NCBI RefSeq assembly: GCF_009938205.1
Contig: NZ_AP019654.1
Coordinates: forward strand, 1,736,001-1,800,000
Origin: Vibrio panuliri
Lineage (GTDB): Bacteria > Pseudomonadota > Gammaproteobacteria > Enterobacterales > Vibrionaceae
DNA length: 64,000 nt
Direction: 5' to 3'
Part shown: piece by piece, positions 1-8,772 of the stretch
Layout: each line of letters begins with the position of its first letter
How positions within the stretch are numbered: the first letter of the stretch is position 1
Position numbers and translations under genes: made by a program
Notes under the pieces: model-generated
Database searches by the model: none
Told to the model about the DNA's origin: nothing
What the model saw: only the letters and a program-made list of their open reading frames with translations

Positions 1-1
1 G

Positions 2-1363
2 CCCGAGGTAAAAACGGTATGGGGCAAAATTGGTCGTGCTGAAACCGCCACAGACCCTGCTCCTCTCACCATGATTGAAACGACCATTCAACTTAAACCG
101 AGAGATCAATGGCGCGAAGGTGTCACCACAGAATCGCTGCGCAAAGAGTTTGATCAATTAGTCCAGTTCCCCGGACTCACTAACGCTTGGGTTATGCCAA
201 TTAAAACGCGTATCGATATGCTCGCAACCGGTATCAAGACGCCAATTGGCATTAAGATTTCAGGCCCAGATCTTAAGCAAATTGAACGAATTGGCGCTCA
301 GATAGAACCTATTCTTAATCCTATTCGCGGGACAACGTCGGTATATGCTGAACGGGTGGCTGGCGGTCGCTATGTGACGATTGATATCAAACGACGTCAA
401 GCGGCTCGTTATGGCCTGAACATCAAAGATATTCAACAGGTCATTGCCACCGCGGTAGGCGGAATGAAAGTGGGTGAAACCGTAGAAGGATTGGAGCGAT
501 ACCCGATCAACGTTCGCTACCCACAGGATTATCGTAATTCAGTGGTCAAGCTACAAAACTTGCCTTTAGTTACGCCTAATGGTGCTCGCATCGCATTGGC
601 TGATGTCGCAGACGTACGCTATGAAGACGGTCCACCGATGATAAAAACAGAGAATGCGCGACCAAATGGTTGGGTGTTTGTTGATATCGAAGGTCGAGAT
701 CTTGGCTCCTATGTAGTGGAAGCACAACAAGCCGTCGCTGACCAACTTGAGCTGCCGGCTGGCTACTCGCTAACTTGGTCTGGGCAATATGAGTACATGG
801 AACGCGCCAAGCAGCGTTTATCGGTTGTCCTACCGATTACATTGGCCATCATCGTTCTACTGCTCTACCTCAGCTTCCGCCGCATCGGTGAAGTGATGAT
901 CATCATGTCCACCCTACCCTTAGCAATGGTCGGAGGCTTGTGGCTCATGTACTTGCTTGGCTTTAATTTTTCGATCGCAGTGGGTGTTGGTTTTATCGCC
1001 CTCGCCGGTGTCGCAGTCGAAATTGGCGTGATTATGCTGGTATACCTCAATCAAGCATGGGATCAACATAAGCAAGCCGCGCGCGAGTCTCAGCAACAAC
1101 TCTCATCCACCGAGTTAGATCATGCGATTAGCCAAGGCGCAGGACTGCGCGTCCGTCCCGTAATGATGACAGTAAGTACGGTAATCATTGGGTTGATTCC
1201 AATTATGTACGGCCATGGCACAGGCTCAGAAGTGATGCAGCGCATCGCTGCCCCAATGATTGGCGGCATGGCGTCCGCTCTTGTGCTCACGCTATTGGTA
1301 TTACCGGCAATTTTCAAACTGTGGAAGCAACTTGAACTTAAACAACCTAAACAGAATCAATAA
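2..1363 (+). CDS. cusA: CusA/CzcA-family heavy-metal RND efflux pump, C-terminal part (5' end outside window)
   Basis: This is the last 453 codons of an inner-membrane proton-driven RND pump that exports copper/silver through a tripartite complex. The reading frame is open from base 2, so the gene starts upstream of the window; a full family member is about 1040 residues. The visible part has the periplasmic docking/porter region (PEVKTVWGKIGRAET near the left edge) followed by the C-terminal membrane block of hydrophobic helices from about residue 275 onward, including the GVGFIALAGVAVEIGVIML segment. The cupredoxin gene follows after 10 bases, so the two are probably co-transcribed. HME-type RND identity is firm; copper/silver rather than zinc/cobalt is inferred from the copper-binding neighbour. 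Confidence 0.9.
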   Translation, partial: PEVKTVWGKIGRAETATDPAPLTMIETTIQLKPRDQWREGVTTESLRKEFDQLVQFPGLTNAWVMPIKTRIDMLATGIKTPIGIKISGPDLKQIERIGAQIEPILNPIRGTTSVYAERVAGGRYVTIDIKRRQAARYGLNIKDIQQVIATAVGGMKVGETVEGLERYPINVRYPQDYRNSVVKLQNLPLVTPNGARIALADVADVRYEDGPPMIKTENARPNGWVFVDIEGRDLGSYVVEAQQAVADQLELPAGYSLTWSGQYEYMERAKQRLSVVLPITLAIIVLLLYLSFRRIGEVMIIMSTLPLAMVGGLWLMYLLGFNFSIAVGVGFIALAGVAVEIGVIMLVYLNQAWDQHKQAARESQQQLSSTELDHAISQGAGLRVRPVMMTVSTVIIGLIPIMYGHGTGSEVMQRIAAPMIGGMASALVLTLLVLPAIFKLWKQLELKQPKQNQ

Positions 1364-1373
1364 CAAGGAAACT

Positions 1374-1868
1374 ATGATGAATAAAGCACTACTTCTTATG
1401 CTCAGCTTAGCCTCAACGGCAACATTCGCGAGCGGCGAAATGAACCATATGGACCATAGTAAAATGGATCACAACATGATGACCATGTCATCTACGTCAG
1501 CGGTAGGAATGCCTGCTATGGGTGCAAAAGCCGATAAAGTGGTTCATGTTATCTTGAGCGATAACCAGCCTGTTAAGTTTAAAAAACAGGTAGAGATTGC
1601 CCCTAACGATGTGGTGCAGTTTGTAGTGATGAATACCGGCAAACATCCCCATGAATTCGCAATTGGCTCACAGGGAGAAATAATCAAACATCAGCAGATG
1701 ATGGAACAAATGATAGGAATGGAGCACGATACTGACAGCTCAATCATCGTTGAGGCGAAAAAAGCACGTCAGTTTACTTGGCATTTCCACGGGGAAAATC
1801 AAGTCACTATCAACTGCACCATGTCAGGACACTCCCACGCGAACCAACCAATAGAGTTGAGTTTATAG
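1374..1868 (+). CDS. periplasmic cupredoxin-family copper-binding protein (CopI-like)
   Basis: 164 residues with a signal peptide (MMNKALLLMLSLASTATFAS), then a Met/His-rich stretch (NHMDHSKMDHNMM) typical of copper-handling proteins, then a plastocyanin/azurin-like domain. Candidate type 1 copper ligands are visible: His in KHPHEF and the Cys/His/Met cluster in NCTMSGHSH near the C-terminus. The start at 1374 has AAGGAA just upstream; the in-frame extension further upstream lies inside the cusA gene and was rejected. It likely binds or oxidises periplasmic copper alongside the pump. CopI of other proteobacteria is the closest named type I can offer; function is inferred. Confidence 0.85.
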   Translation: MMNKALLLMLSLASTATFASGEMNHMDHSKMDHNMMTMSSTSAVGMPAMGAKADKVVHVILSDNQPVKFKKQVEIAPNDVVQFVVMNTGKHPHEFAIGSQGEIIKHQQMMEQMIGMEHDTDSSIIVEAKKARQFTWHFHGENQVTINCTMSGHSHANQPIELSL

Positions 1869-1890
1869 CGGCTTAGCTTGACGTTTATTT

Positions 1891-1919
1891 GGCCTATCCT
1901 ATTTGAATGCGGATAGGCC
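1891..1919. terminator. hairpin between convergent genes
   Basis: A 9-bp perfect inverted repeat (ggcctatcc / ggataggcc) with an 11-base loop lies between the convergent cupredoxin and YHS genes. The downstream T-run is weak, so this is a likely but not certain bidirectional terminator. Confidence 0.6.
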
Positions 1920-1936
1920 TATTTCATTGATATTGC

Positions 1937-2386
1937 CTACTTATCAAGTAGCTGAGGCCAGTTTGCATCCGCTTTCATCACATTGCCGGACACATCTTCC
2001 ATCCATGTTGATTGGACAGATTTACTGTAGTTTAAATAAAGTTTACCCTGATAAATATGCCAAGCATTAGGATCAATTTTTGCGGTATAACCTTTGCTGA
2101 CAGCCCACGCACAGTAGCCGCCATATTGCGGTGCATATTGACTCGGCTCGGCTTTAAACTTATCGAGATTCGCCTGTGAGGAGAAGTACCAAACGCCCTC
2201 ATTCCAACGGTAAGTAAAATCGCTGTCCCCTTTTACCGCCTTACTTTGGGTAAAATATGCGACCGGATCATAGCCCCGAATCGCTTTACCAAAGAAATCA
2301 CTGTATACCGGTTCTAGGGCAAATGCAGAGCTAATAGATGCCAGCCAAATCCCGCTGATCAAGCCTATCTTTATCAGAAATTTCAT
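1937..2386 (-). CDS. YHS-domain periplasmic protein
   Basis: 149 residues. A signal peptide (hydrophobic to about residue 23, cleavage near SSAFA) is followed by a YHS-type domain, with the family hallmarks YDPVAYF, a WYFSS stretch and YGGYCAWAVSKG. Stand-alone secreted YHS proteins of this kind are common in marine Gammaproteobacteria. The domain is small and often metal-associated, and the gene sits convergently beside copper genes, but no function is established. The ATG at 2386 has AAGGAG at good spacing. Confidence is high for the family and low for any role in copper. Confidence 0.8.
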   Translation of the reverse strand: MKFLIKIGLISGIWLASISSAFALEPVYSDFFGKAIRGYDPVAYFTQSKAVKGDSDFTYRWNEGVWYFSSQANLDKFKAEPSQYAPQYGGYCAWAVSKGYTAKIDPNAWHIYQGKLYLNYSKSVQSTWMEDVSGNVMKADANWPQLLDK

Positions 2387-2521
2387 GCTTATTCTCCTTA
2401 TCTATTACGATTATAGATAGACAATTCAACACAAAAATTTCAAATCCATATTGATACTGGTACCAAACAGCGATTCGCTGACAGAGCGTAGAGCTAAACA
2501 TTTTCTCCAATAAACAGGGCG

Positions 2522-2866
2522 TTAAAGAACGATACAGGCCAATAAACTAAATCCGCCGGAAATAAACAGCAACATACTCAGCCCAACATCGAAGTTGGTT
2601 TGAGTTTCGCGCTCATCGGCATCACTTGCCATTGATGCCGCGGCTCTTGTTGCTTTGTAGGGACTATGTTTGAGATAACGCTCTCGACCGGGTTTCGCCA
2701 CAAGTAAAATGGAGCTAAGAAGCCACTGTATGATCAGAGCGAAGAAAAAATAGTCGTCTAAGTACAGCAGTTCAGGAACACCAAACACGCGCTCACTCAA
2801 AAACAAAACTGCTGTGATTAATCCATTAACAACGAGAGAAAAAATGACAATCCTTAACACAAACAC
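2522..2866 (-). CDS. small membrane protein, unknown function
   Basis: About 112-114 residues with three hydrophobic segments (around residues 5-24, 38-57 and 94-113) and a polar, basic-to-acidic linker (KPGRERYLKHSPYKATRAA, then DADERETQ) between the second and third. I do not recognise the family. There is no ATG: the first GTG is at 2866, and a second GTG at 2860 is better placed relative to the AGAGGG upstream. The gene is divergent from the chemoreceptor and separated from it by a 350-base gap. Confidence 0.6.
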   Translation of the reverse strand: MFVLRIVIFSLVVNGLITAVLFLSERVFGVPELLYLDDYFFFALIIQWLLSSILLVAKPGRERYLKHSPYKATRAAASMASDADERETQTNFDVGLSMLLFISGGFSLLACIVL

Positions 2867-3216
2867 ACCCTCTGTCTAAGTTGGCTTTACGCCACACCTT
2901 TTGGACTAGACGCAGTGTTTAGATTGAGGAAATTTGCGATATTTTTCAACCCTCTAAAACCACAATCAACGGACGAAGTCACGGATTACGCACTTATTCA
3001 TAAAACGTCAGCCAAATTGCCCCCAGCAAATAGCGCTTAACTTTTAACCAATCAGTTCACATTTGAGACGTTACTCACTCTTATTACTCTCCATTATCGA
3101 TAAAGTTATCGAATAGTTAACGCACAAAATGCGATTAACTAAGAATTATAAATTTTTACAGTTACAGGCCATTTGAGCCTAACAAATTTAACGCTTTAAG
3201 GTGTGTCGGGGAAAAT
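2867..3216. other. divergent intergenic region with a CGATAA/TTATCG palindrome
   Basis: A 350-base AT-rich gap between divergent genes that must hold both promoters. It contains a 14-bp palindrome with two central bases (CGATAA-AG-TTATCG, 3098-3111) and a run of A/T before the chemoreceptor start. I could not find a convincing sigma-28 (flagellar) promoter. No further gene is visible. Confidence 0.5.
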
Positions 3217-4845
3217 ATGAGTTTAAAAGACTTAAGTGTGGTCAAAAAAATATGGCTAAGTTATATCGTGGTGTTTGTGGTCTGTATGGCCGTGTCGGTG
3301 ATGATGGTATTGAGTTTATCGACACTCAATCAAAGTATCTCAACGCTGACAAATAAAAGCTTACCGTCGGTTGCCATTTTAAAAGGGATTCAAGTTGATA
3401 TTACCAAAGTGCGCAAAGACGAGTTCTCACTGCTGCCTAATGCTAATCATCCCAAGATTGGGCAATGGCTAACCGACCTCGATCAGTGGCGTCAAGATGT
3501 TCAGTCAGGCATTACCGCCTTTGAGGCTTTACCACTTGATAGCAATGAGAAGGATTCGTTTCAGGTCTTTAAAGACACTTGGAATCAATACATCCAAGAA
3601 ACCCAACAATACAACAGCTTACTGGTTAATGGCGATGCCGAACGCGCCAATGAGATTGTACTGGACAGTTTTGCAACTTACTCCAAAGCACTCACGAGTT
3701 TGGATCACACCTTGAGTCTAAATGCTGAGATAGTGAACAACATTGGCGACTTGGTTCAAAGTGAATCGAATACCTCACAATACACGGCAGCGACTGGCGC
3801 AATAGTGATTGTACTGGTGATTATCCTATCGTCTGTTTTGCTCTCTCGTATTATCTGTCGACCAGTTAATCGAGCACTTGAATTTGCCGCTAAAATAGCC
3901 AAGGGACAACTTAACAATACGATCGATGAAAAAGAACTCTCTCAAGATGAGTTGGGGACACTTTTAAAAGAACTACTCACGATGCAATCTAACTTACATT
4001 CGCTCGTTTCTGAGATCAACGACTCAACCATTCAACTTACTGCTGCCGTTGAAGAAGTGAGTGCGATTTCTTCGCAAACAGCAAATGGCATGCAAAATCA
4101 ACAATCAGAGTTGGCATCTGTTGCGTCCGCGATGACTGAAATGCAAGCCGCGGTGGGAGAAGTGGCACAAAATACTGAAGTGGGTGCAAGCTCGGCTTTC
4201 TCGGCAACAGAGGTCGCGAAACAAGGTACACAAACTTTGCAGCAAACTATCGCGGTCATTGAGCAAGTGTCAGTGACTATCCAAGAATCTGAGCAATTGG
4301 CACAAGAGCTAGAAGAGAGCTCAAACAACATCAACTTAGTTGTCGATGTAATTCAAGGCATCGCTGAGCAAACCAACCTACTCGCTCTTAATGCCGCGAT
4401 TGAAGCCGCACGAGCGGGTGAACAAGGCCGTGGCTTTGCGGTGGTTGCTGACGAAGTACGCTCACTGGCACAAAGAACCCAGGATTCGACGTCGCAAATA
4501 GTCGATATTGTTGAGCAACTTCAAGCACACACCAAGAAAATGGGACTTTCTAGCAGAGACTGTCAAACCGGCATTGCCCAATGTGTCGATCAGGTAAACA
4601 GTGCTGATCAGCAAATCAGTCAGATTGAACAATCGGTCGATAATATCGCACAAATGAGCACTCAAATTGCAACTGCGTGTAGCGAACAAAACTCAGTTTC
4701 TGAAGAGTTAAACCGAAGCGTTGAACATATTAACTACGCCTCAACCGAGATGGCGGAAGGCGCTTCCCAAACGGCGGTGGCATGTCAACAAATCAGTAGC
4801 CTAGCACACAGCCTTAAAGTGCGAATGGAAACGTTTCGTCTGTAA
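3217..4845 (+). CDS. methyl-accepting chemotaxis protein
   Basis: 542 residues. TM1 lies at about 11-32. A periplasmic four-helix-bundle-like sensor (about 33-190) follows, then TM2 (about 191-212), a HAMP domain (about 213-267) and the cytoplasmic methylation/signalling domain. The conserved hairpin tip is intact ([20 protein letters not shown] around residues 393-412). The protein would sense a periplasmic ligand and control CheA at the receptor array. There is no C-terminal CheR-docking pentapeptide. The ligand cannot be predicted. The gene is monocistronic, with a hairpin directly after the stop. Confidence 0.95.
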   Translation: MSLKDLSVVKKIWLSYIVVFVVCMAVSVMMVLSLSTLNQSISTLTNKSLPSVAILKGIQVDITKVRKDEFSLLPNANHPKIGQWLTDLDQWRQDVQSGITAFEALPLDSNEKDSFQVFKDTWNQYIQETQQYNSLLVNGDAERANEIVLDSFATYSKALTSLDHTLSLNAEIVNNIGDLVQSESNTSQYTAATGAIVIVLVIILSSVLLSRIICRPVNRALEFAAKIAKGQLNNTIDEKELSQDELGTLLKELLTMQSNLHSLVSEINDSTIQLTAAVEEVSAISSQTANGMQNQQSELASVASAMTEMQAAVGEVAQNTEVGASSAFSATEVAKQGTQTLQQTIAVIEQVSVTIQESEQLAQELEESSNNINLVVDVIQGIAEQTNLLALNAAIEAARAGEQGRGFAVVADEVRSLAQRTQDSTSQIVDIVEQLQAHTKKMGLSSRDCQTGIAQCVDQVNSADQQISQIEQSVDNIAQMSTQIATACSEQNSVSEELNRSVEHINYASTEMAEGASQTAVACQQISSLAHSLKVRMETFRL

Positions 4846-4859
4846 AACTTAATCCCCCC

Positions 4860-4896
4860 TTTCCCCTCTACTGCCCTTTTAGGGCAAGAGGGGAAA
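4860..4896 (+). terminator. long hairpin after the chemoreceptor gene
   Basis: A near-continuous 16-bp stem (tttcccctct and tgccct pairing with agggca and agaggggaaa, 2-base bulge, TTT loop). It begins 15 bases after the stop codon. No T-tract follows, so termination efficiency is uncertain. Confidence 0.6.
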
Positions 4897-4986
4897 CTCG
4901 AGCTCTATCCCAATTTTCTGTATCTGATTTGAATCCAATTAATGTTTGATTAGGCTTTTACCCTTCATTCAATGAAGAGAATGCCG

Positions 4987-5886
4987 ATGCCTGTTGATTA
5001 TCAAAAACGTCTTACTCCTGTGATTCGTTATCTCGAGCTACACTTTAACCAGCCACTAAACCTGCAAGAAGTCGCAGCGCTCGCTAACCTATCCCCTTAT
5101 CACTTTCACCGTGTTTTTAAAGCAGTTCAAGGGGAAACATTGGCGGACTTTGTTCGCCGCTTACGTCTTGAGTCCGCAGCAGATGAGCTTTTTAAAAATA
5201 AGCAATCGGTATTGAACGTCGCCCTCGAATACGGATTTTCTTCCTCACAGAGCCTTGCGAAAGCCTTTCAAAAACATTTTGGTGTGTCGCCCAAAGCTTT
5301 TCGAGACTGTGAAGATTACCGACAATTTAGCGAGCTTGCGCGAAACAGCAAGATCGGACACGCACTGCGCAAGAATGGAAACGAAGGCTCTCCACTCTCC
5401 TCCTATACTGAATCAAACTCAACAATATGGAGAGCACTAATGGAAATCCAACACTTTGCCGCGACAAAACTGGCTTATATTCGAGTGAATGGTCCTTATG
5501 GGGTTGGCTATGAAGAGCCGGCAGGCAAACTCTACCAATGGGCAGAAATGAATGGCTTGGCAGGCAATACTTGTATCTTTATCTATCACGACAATCCGGA
5601 GGTCACACCGAGCGAAAAATGTCGCACTGATATCTGCTTGATGGTAGATAATCAAACCGAAGTACCGGATGGCATAGAACTGCAAGATTTTCCTGGCGGA
5701 AAATATGCCGTAGTGCGTCAGAATATAACGGAAACAGTTCAATATGGTGAAGCATGGGACGCACTAATGGCTCAAGTCATTGATGCGGGTGTAGAAAATG
5801 ATGATAGACCATGTTTTGAACTCTATCACAGCTTTGACCCGCAAACCCAACATGCAGATGTCAGCATCTGTACAGCCATTAAGTAA
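4987..5886 (+). CDS. AraC-family regulator with C-terminal GyrI-like effector-binding domain
   Basis: About 299 residues. The N-terminal two-helix AraC/XylS DNA-binding domain covers about residues 5-105 (LQEVAALANLSPYHFHRVFK and a second HTH ending in FGVSPKAFRD). After a linker, a GyrI/SOUL-type small-molecule-binding domain fills about 145-299 (begins MEIQHFAATKLAYIRVNGPY). Regulators with this architecture, such as Rob and SoxS-like fusions, often respond to hydrophobic or toxic compounds. Three in-frame ATGs occur at 4972, 4981 and 4987; the GAAGAGA at 4974-4980 is best spaced for 4987. No target gene is evident next to it. Confidence 0.88.
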   Translation: MPVDYQKRLTPVIRYLELHFNQPLNLQEVAALANLSPYHFHRVFKAVQGETLADFVRRLRLESAADELFKNKQSVLNVALEYGFSSSQSLAKAFQKHFGVSPKAFRDCEDYRQFSELARNSKIGHALRKNGNEGSPLSSYTESNSTIWRALMEIQHFAATKLAYIRVNGPYGVGYEEPAGKLYQWAEMNGLAGNTCIFIYHDNPEVTPSEKCRTDICLMVDNQTEVPDGIELQDFPGGKYAVVRQNITETVQYGEAWDALMAQVIDAGVENDDRPCFELYHSFDPQTQHADVSICTAIK

Positions 5887-5903
5887 CCACGAGTAAAACG
5901 TGA

Positions 5904-5928
5904 TATCGCCCACCTTTAGTGGGCGATA
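5904..5928. terminator. bidirectional hairpin between convergent genes
   Basis: A 10-bp perfect stem (tatcgcccac / gtgggcgata) with a 5-base loop, placed exactly between the stops of the AraC-GyrI gene and the VOC gene. Confidence 0.7.
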
Positions 5929-5932
5929 CTCA

Positions 5933-6361
5933 TTACATCGTGTAATCGTTTCGGTCGCTGATTTGCGGTGATAAGTACTCGACAAACTCCACTTGAATCC
6001 CATGCTCGTCGATAAAATAGGCATTTTTTCGATGGGGATGCTCCGCTCCGTAGTGATCAAGCTCAAAGCCAGCCACCTTCAATCTCTCAATAGTTGCTTC
6101 AAGATCATCAACGGCGAAGCCCAAATGGTTCAAGCCAGTAAAACGCTCTGTCCAATATGGCATATGACCAGCCCCTTGCGAATCAATAGCGAGGTAGAAG
6201 GTGTCATCGCCAACGTGATACCACTCTATCGTTTCATTTCGCTCATTAACATAGTTGCCCTGCCCGCGGACATGCCAAGAAGGCAATGCCGCCAAAATCA
6301 ATGCAATGGTATTGTGTGGATTAACCACGGAAATATTGGCATGTTCAAAATAGTTTTTCAT
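5933..6361 (-). CDS. VOC-superfamily (glyoxalase/bleomycin-resistance-like) protein
   Basis: 142 residues forming one vicinal-oxygen-chelate fold. An N-terminal beta-alpha-beta module has the candidate metal ligand His in YFEHANISV. A second module contains LNHLGFAVDDLEATIERL and ends with the candidate Glu ligand in GIQVEFVEY. Members include lyases, dioxygenases and antibiotic-binding proteins, so the substrate is unknown. The ATG at 6361 is preceded by AAGGA. It stands apart from the dha-like operon, with a 136-base gap after dhaL. Confidence 0.8.
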   Translation of the reverse strand: MKNYFEHANISVVNPHNTIALILAALPSWHVRGQGNYVNERNETIEWYHVGDDTFYLAIDSQGAGHMPYWTERFTGLNHLGFAVDDLEATIERLKVAGFELDHYGAEHPHRKNAYFIDEHGIQVEFVEYLSPQISDRNDYTM

Positions 6362-6497
6362 AGATTGTCCTTATCTGGGTTTTCCTTGTAATCTTGAACC
6401 CAGCTTAAAACCTCAGGTTAAGTTGAGGTAAAGGACTTTTTGCATTATGTGGGACCATCCAGCCCCAACGTTAATTGAGGCGAGGATAATTAGAGGT

Positions 6498-7166
6498 TTA
6501 TTCAAGGGTAATCAGATTGGATTCACTCAGTGAAAACTGCTGTTCGATTGACTGGCTAAATGATGCAAACAGGATAGCCATACTGGTCGCTCCCGGGTCG
6601 ATATGTCCCACCGCTTTACCGCCCATATTTTTAGCTCTACCGCGTTTAGCGACCATCATCTTAGTTGAATTCGCGCCGTTTCGCGCTGCTACGGCTGCGT
6701 CTTGAAACAACTGAGGAAAACTCTTGCCCTCCTCACTTGCTACCATCATTGCTTCTGCTGCAGGAACCAATGCGTCAAGCATGGTTTTATCACCCAACTT
6801 AGCGCCGCTTAACCGCCTGACTCGCTCAATACCCAACTGAAATGCGTTAGCAGTTTCCAAAGGTGTTAAGTCATCGCGTTGTAGACCTTCACTGATACCT
6901 AAGAATAGGTTACCGATCAGCATACTCGCTGACCCACCATCTTGTTCCATGATGCGCCAACCTAGCGTGGAAATTTGATTCTCCCAACCTTGGGCCTCAG
7001 CAGCAATCGACTCTTGAATGCAATGACACACACGAGATATCGTTGAGCCATGGTCACCATCACCCGTCTGACTATCTAACTCGTTAAGCATAGGAACTTG
7101 ATCAACAAGGTTACGTGTTGCGGTTTGGAGCATACAAGAAAAATGATGTTGATTAAGCGTATTCAT
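6498..7166 (-). CDS. dhaL: dihydroxyacetone kinase L subunit (DhaL), ADP/ATP-binding
   Basis: 222 residues, the usual DhaL size. The Mg-nucleotide-binding aspartates are in place at about 31, 36 and 38 (DSQTGDGDHGST), with a second helical-barrel signature (KMMVAKRGRAKNMGGKAVGH) near the C-terminus. The subunit transfers phosphate to the substrate bound on DhaK. The start at 7166 is supported by AGGGAG upstream; an upstream in-frame extension overlaps dhaK and was rejected. It is the last gene of the small VOC-dhaK-dhaL operon. No DhaM (PTS phosphodonor) gene is in the window. Confidence 0.9.
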   Translation of the reverse strand: MNTLNQHHFSCMLQTATRNLVDQVPMLNELDSQTGDGDHGSTISRVCHCIQESIAAEAQGWENQISTLGWRIMEQDGGSASMLIGNLFLGISEGLQRDDLTPLETANAFQLGIERVRRLSGAKLGDKTMLDALVPAAEAMMVASEEGKSFPQLFQDAAVAARNGANSTKMMVAKRGRAKNMGGKAVGHIDPGATSMAILFASFSQSIEQQFSLSESNLITLE

Positions 7167-7246
7167 ACCGTTTCTCCCTACTTGGAAGTGAGCGACTCCC
7201 CTTCTATCTAGCTGAGGAGTCATGAACGATAAAGCGGCCAAAATGC

Positions 7247-7290
7247 CCTTAACGTAAACGCAGAAAAATACCCGCTGCGTTACGTTAAGG
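7247..7290 (-). other. intercistronic stem-loop between dhaK and dhaL
   Basis: An almost perfect 16-bp inverted repeat (left arm 7247-7263 with one bulged A, right arm 7275-7290, 11-base loop) lies immediately after the dhaK stop. No T-tract follows in the transcribed direction, so it is more likely an mRNA-stability or processing element than a terminator. Confidence 0.65.
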
Positions 7291-7297
7291 AACGCGG

Positions 7298-8293
7298 TTA
7301 TTGCTGAACCCAATATGGCGCATTGCAAGGACTGTCCCAATAGCGAAGAGCTTCACTATCAAATTTGGCTAAGCACATTTGAAAACCCGCCATCTCTTGT
7401 ACCGTCAGTATTTCTTCCACTTTGGAACGAGCGACTTTGACTTGCTTGTCTTGCAACGCAAGGTGACAAGCCCTTGCGACGATAAACATTTCCATCAACG
7501 TCGTGGCCCCAGAACCATTAATCATAAGCATCACATCATCGCCAGATTGCAGATCAATCGCTTTGCACAACTGCTCAATCATAATATGGGCAGTATCATC
7601 CGCTGATTGGATCTTCATTCGTCCACCGCCACCTTCGCCATGTTGTCCCATACCGATTTCCATTTCATCACCGGCTAGATCACCAATTGCCATACCGGAC
7701 TGAGGATGGGTTGCGTTACTCATCGCGACCGCCAAAGTGGCAATGCTTTGATTAAAGTTTGAACTTATGCGATAGATTTCCTCTAAGCTCGCCCCTTGCT
7801 CCGCTGCAGCACCCGCAATTTTGTAGATTGGAACACATCCGGCAAGTCCACGACGATCATGAATATCTGAATTGAGCCCAGCACTGATATCATCGTGGGT
7901 AAGCAACATTTTCACTTTTATACCTTCACGCGCCGCCATTTCCATTGCCATCTTCGCTGCCATGACGTCACCTTCATGGTTGAGGACAATCAGCAGCACT
8001 CCGGCTGGGCAATTTGCCAGTTTTAGCGCTTCAAATACTTTCGGTGCTCCTGGTGCCGCGAAAATATCCCCCACAACGGAGTAATCCAGCATGCCCTCAC
8101 CAACATAGCCACTCAACGCAGGTTCGTGACCAGCACCACCTAGCGTAACCAATGCAACCTTGTTGGGATCTTTTGGCGTAACGCGTGCCACAATTTTTTC
8201 TGAGATGATCTTAATCTTTTGTGGAAACGTCATTGCGTAACCTTGCAAGAGTTCCGTCGTGATATTTTCAGCATTATTAATAAACTTTTTCAT
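7298..8293 (-). CDS. dhaK: dihydroxyacetone kinase K subunit (DhaK), substrate-binding
   Basis: 331 residues. The residues that matter in E. coli DhaK are present at matching positions: His56 (GGAGHEP), Asp109 (NHEGDV) and His218 (GMGQHGEGGGG), the last forming the covalent hemiaminal with the keto substrate. The enzyme phosphorylates dihydroxyacetone or a related short keto-sugar with DhaL. The glycine-rich run after His218 (GEGGGG rather than GxHGEPG) suggests a divergent subclass, so a substrate other than dihydroxyacetone (for example a tetrulose) is possible. It is second in an operon after a small VOC protein. Confidence 0.9.
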   Translation of the reverse strand: MKKFINNAENITTELLQGYAMTFPQKIKIISEKIVARVTPKDPNKVALVTLGGAGHEPALSGYVGEGMLDYSVVGDIFAAPGAPKVFEALKLANCPAGVLLIVLNHEGDVMAAKMAMEMAAREGIKVKMLLTHDDISAGLNSDIHDRRGLAGCVPIYKIAGAAAEQGASLEEIYRISSNFNQSIATLAVAMSNATHPQSGMAIGDLAGDEMEIGMGQHGEGGGGRMKIQSADDTAHIMIEQLCKAIDLQSGDDVMLMINGSGATTLMEMFIVARACHLALQDKQVKVARSKVEEILTVQEMAGFQMCLAKFDSEALRYWDSPCNAPYWVQQ

Positions 8294-8391
8294 AATCTTA
8301 CTCTCTGTATCTGGAACAACTTAAAACGCCTACACTCGGACTTGCTGCGATTGCTCACCGCCAAGCCTTGCGAGTCAACAAAGCAATCGGT

Positions 8392-8706
8392 TTATGCGTA
8401 CTCCATCAGTTCAACGGGCGCCTCATCTTCCATGATAAAGGCAATTTTTAGCGAGTCATTCGCCTGAAATGGCGCTAACAGAACCTGTTTGCCTTTTATC
8501 GCCTCTTCAAGATCATCAACTTCGTAAGCAACATGCGCAGTATTCTTGAGGGCCTCAGGCATTGGACTGTCTTCCAAAAACCGTAACCACTCAATCGCAT
8601 GCTCACTATGATTAAAGTCTGTCGCATAAAGTCCGATGTCGGGATTAAACACCTCACCTTGATGAGCATTATGGGTTGGGATACCAATATGACTGAACTT
8701 TCTCAT
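8392..8706 (-). CDS. small VOC-like protein, first gene of the dhaK-dhaL operon
   Basis: 104 residues. The N-terminal KFSHIGIPT strand, the central HVAYEVDDLEEAI motif and the C-terminal VELMEYA give a compact one-domain glyoxalase-like fold, with candidate ligands His (SHIG), His (AHVAY) and Glu (ELMEY). AAGGAG at proper spacing fixes the start at 8706, not the ATG 15 bases upstream. Being first in the operon suggests it acts on the same substrate, perhaps as an isomerase, epimerase or binding protein for the keto-sugar; that is inference. Confidence 0.75.
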   Translation of the reverse strand: MRKFSHIGIPTHNAHQGEVFNPDIGLYATDFNHSEHAIEWLRFLEDSPMPEALKNTAHVAYEVDDLEEAIKGKQVLLAPFQANDSLKIAFIMEDEAPVELMEYA

Positions 8707-8772
8707 TGAGCGCTCCTTCATTTAAGCGTGTGTTGTAGTAAAACGAATATAGAAACATCGAGTTATATTTGA

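Noticed and set aside
3098..3111. Sigma-28 promoter for the chemoreceptor.
   Set aside because: TAAAGTTA is present but no GCCGATAA-like -10 follows at the right distance.
4860..4896. Possible attenuator for the AraC-GyrI gene rather than a terminator.
   Set aside because: It lies right after the chemoreceptor stop and about 90 bases before the next gene, which fits termination better; nothing indicates alternative folding.
7167..7340. N-terminal extension of dhaL by 58 codons.
   Set aside because: It overlaps the end of dhaK and the hairpin; the ATG at 7166 has a good ribosome binding site and gives the family N-terminus.
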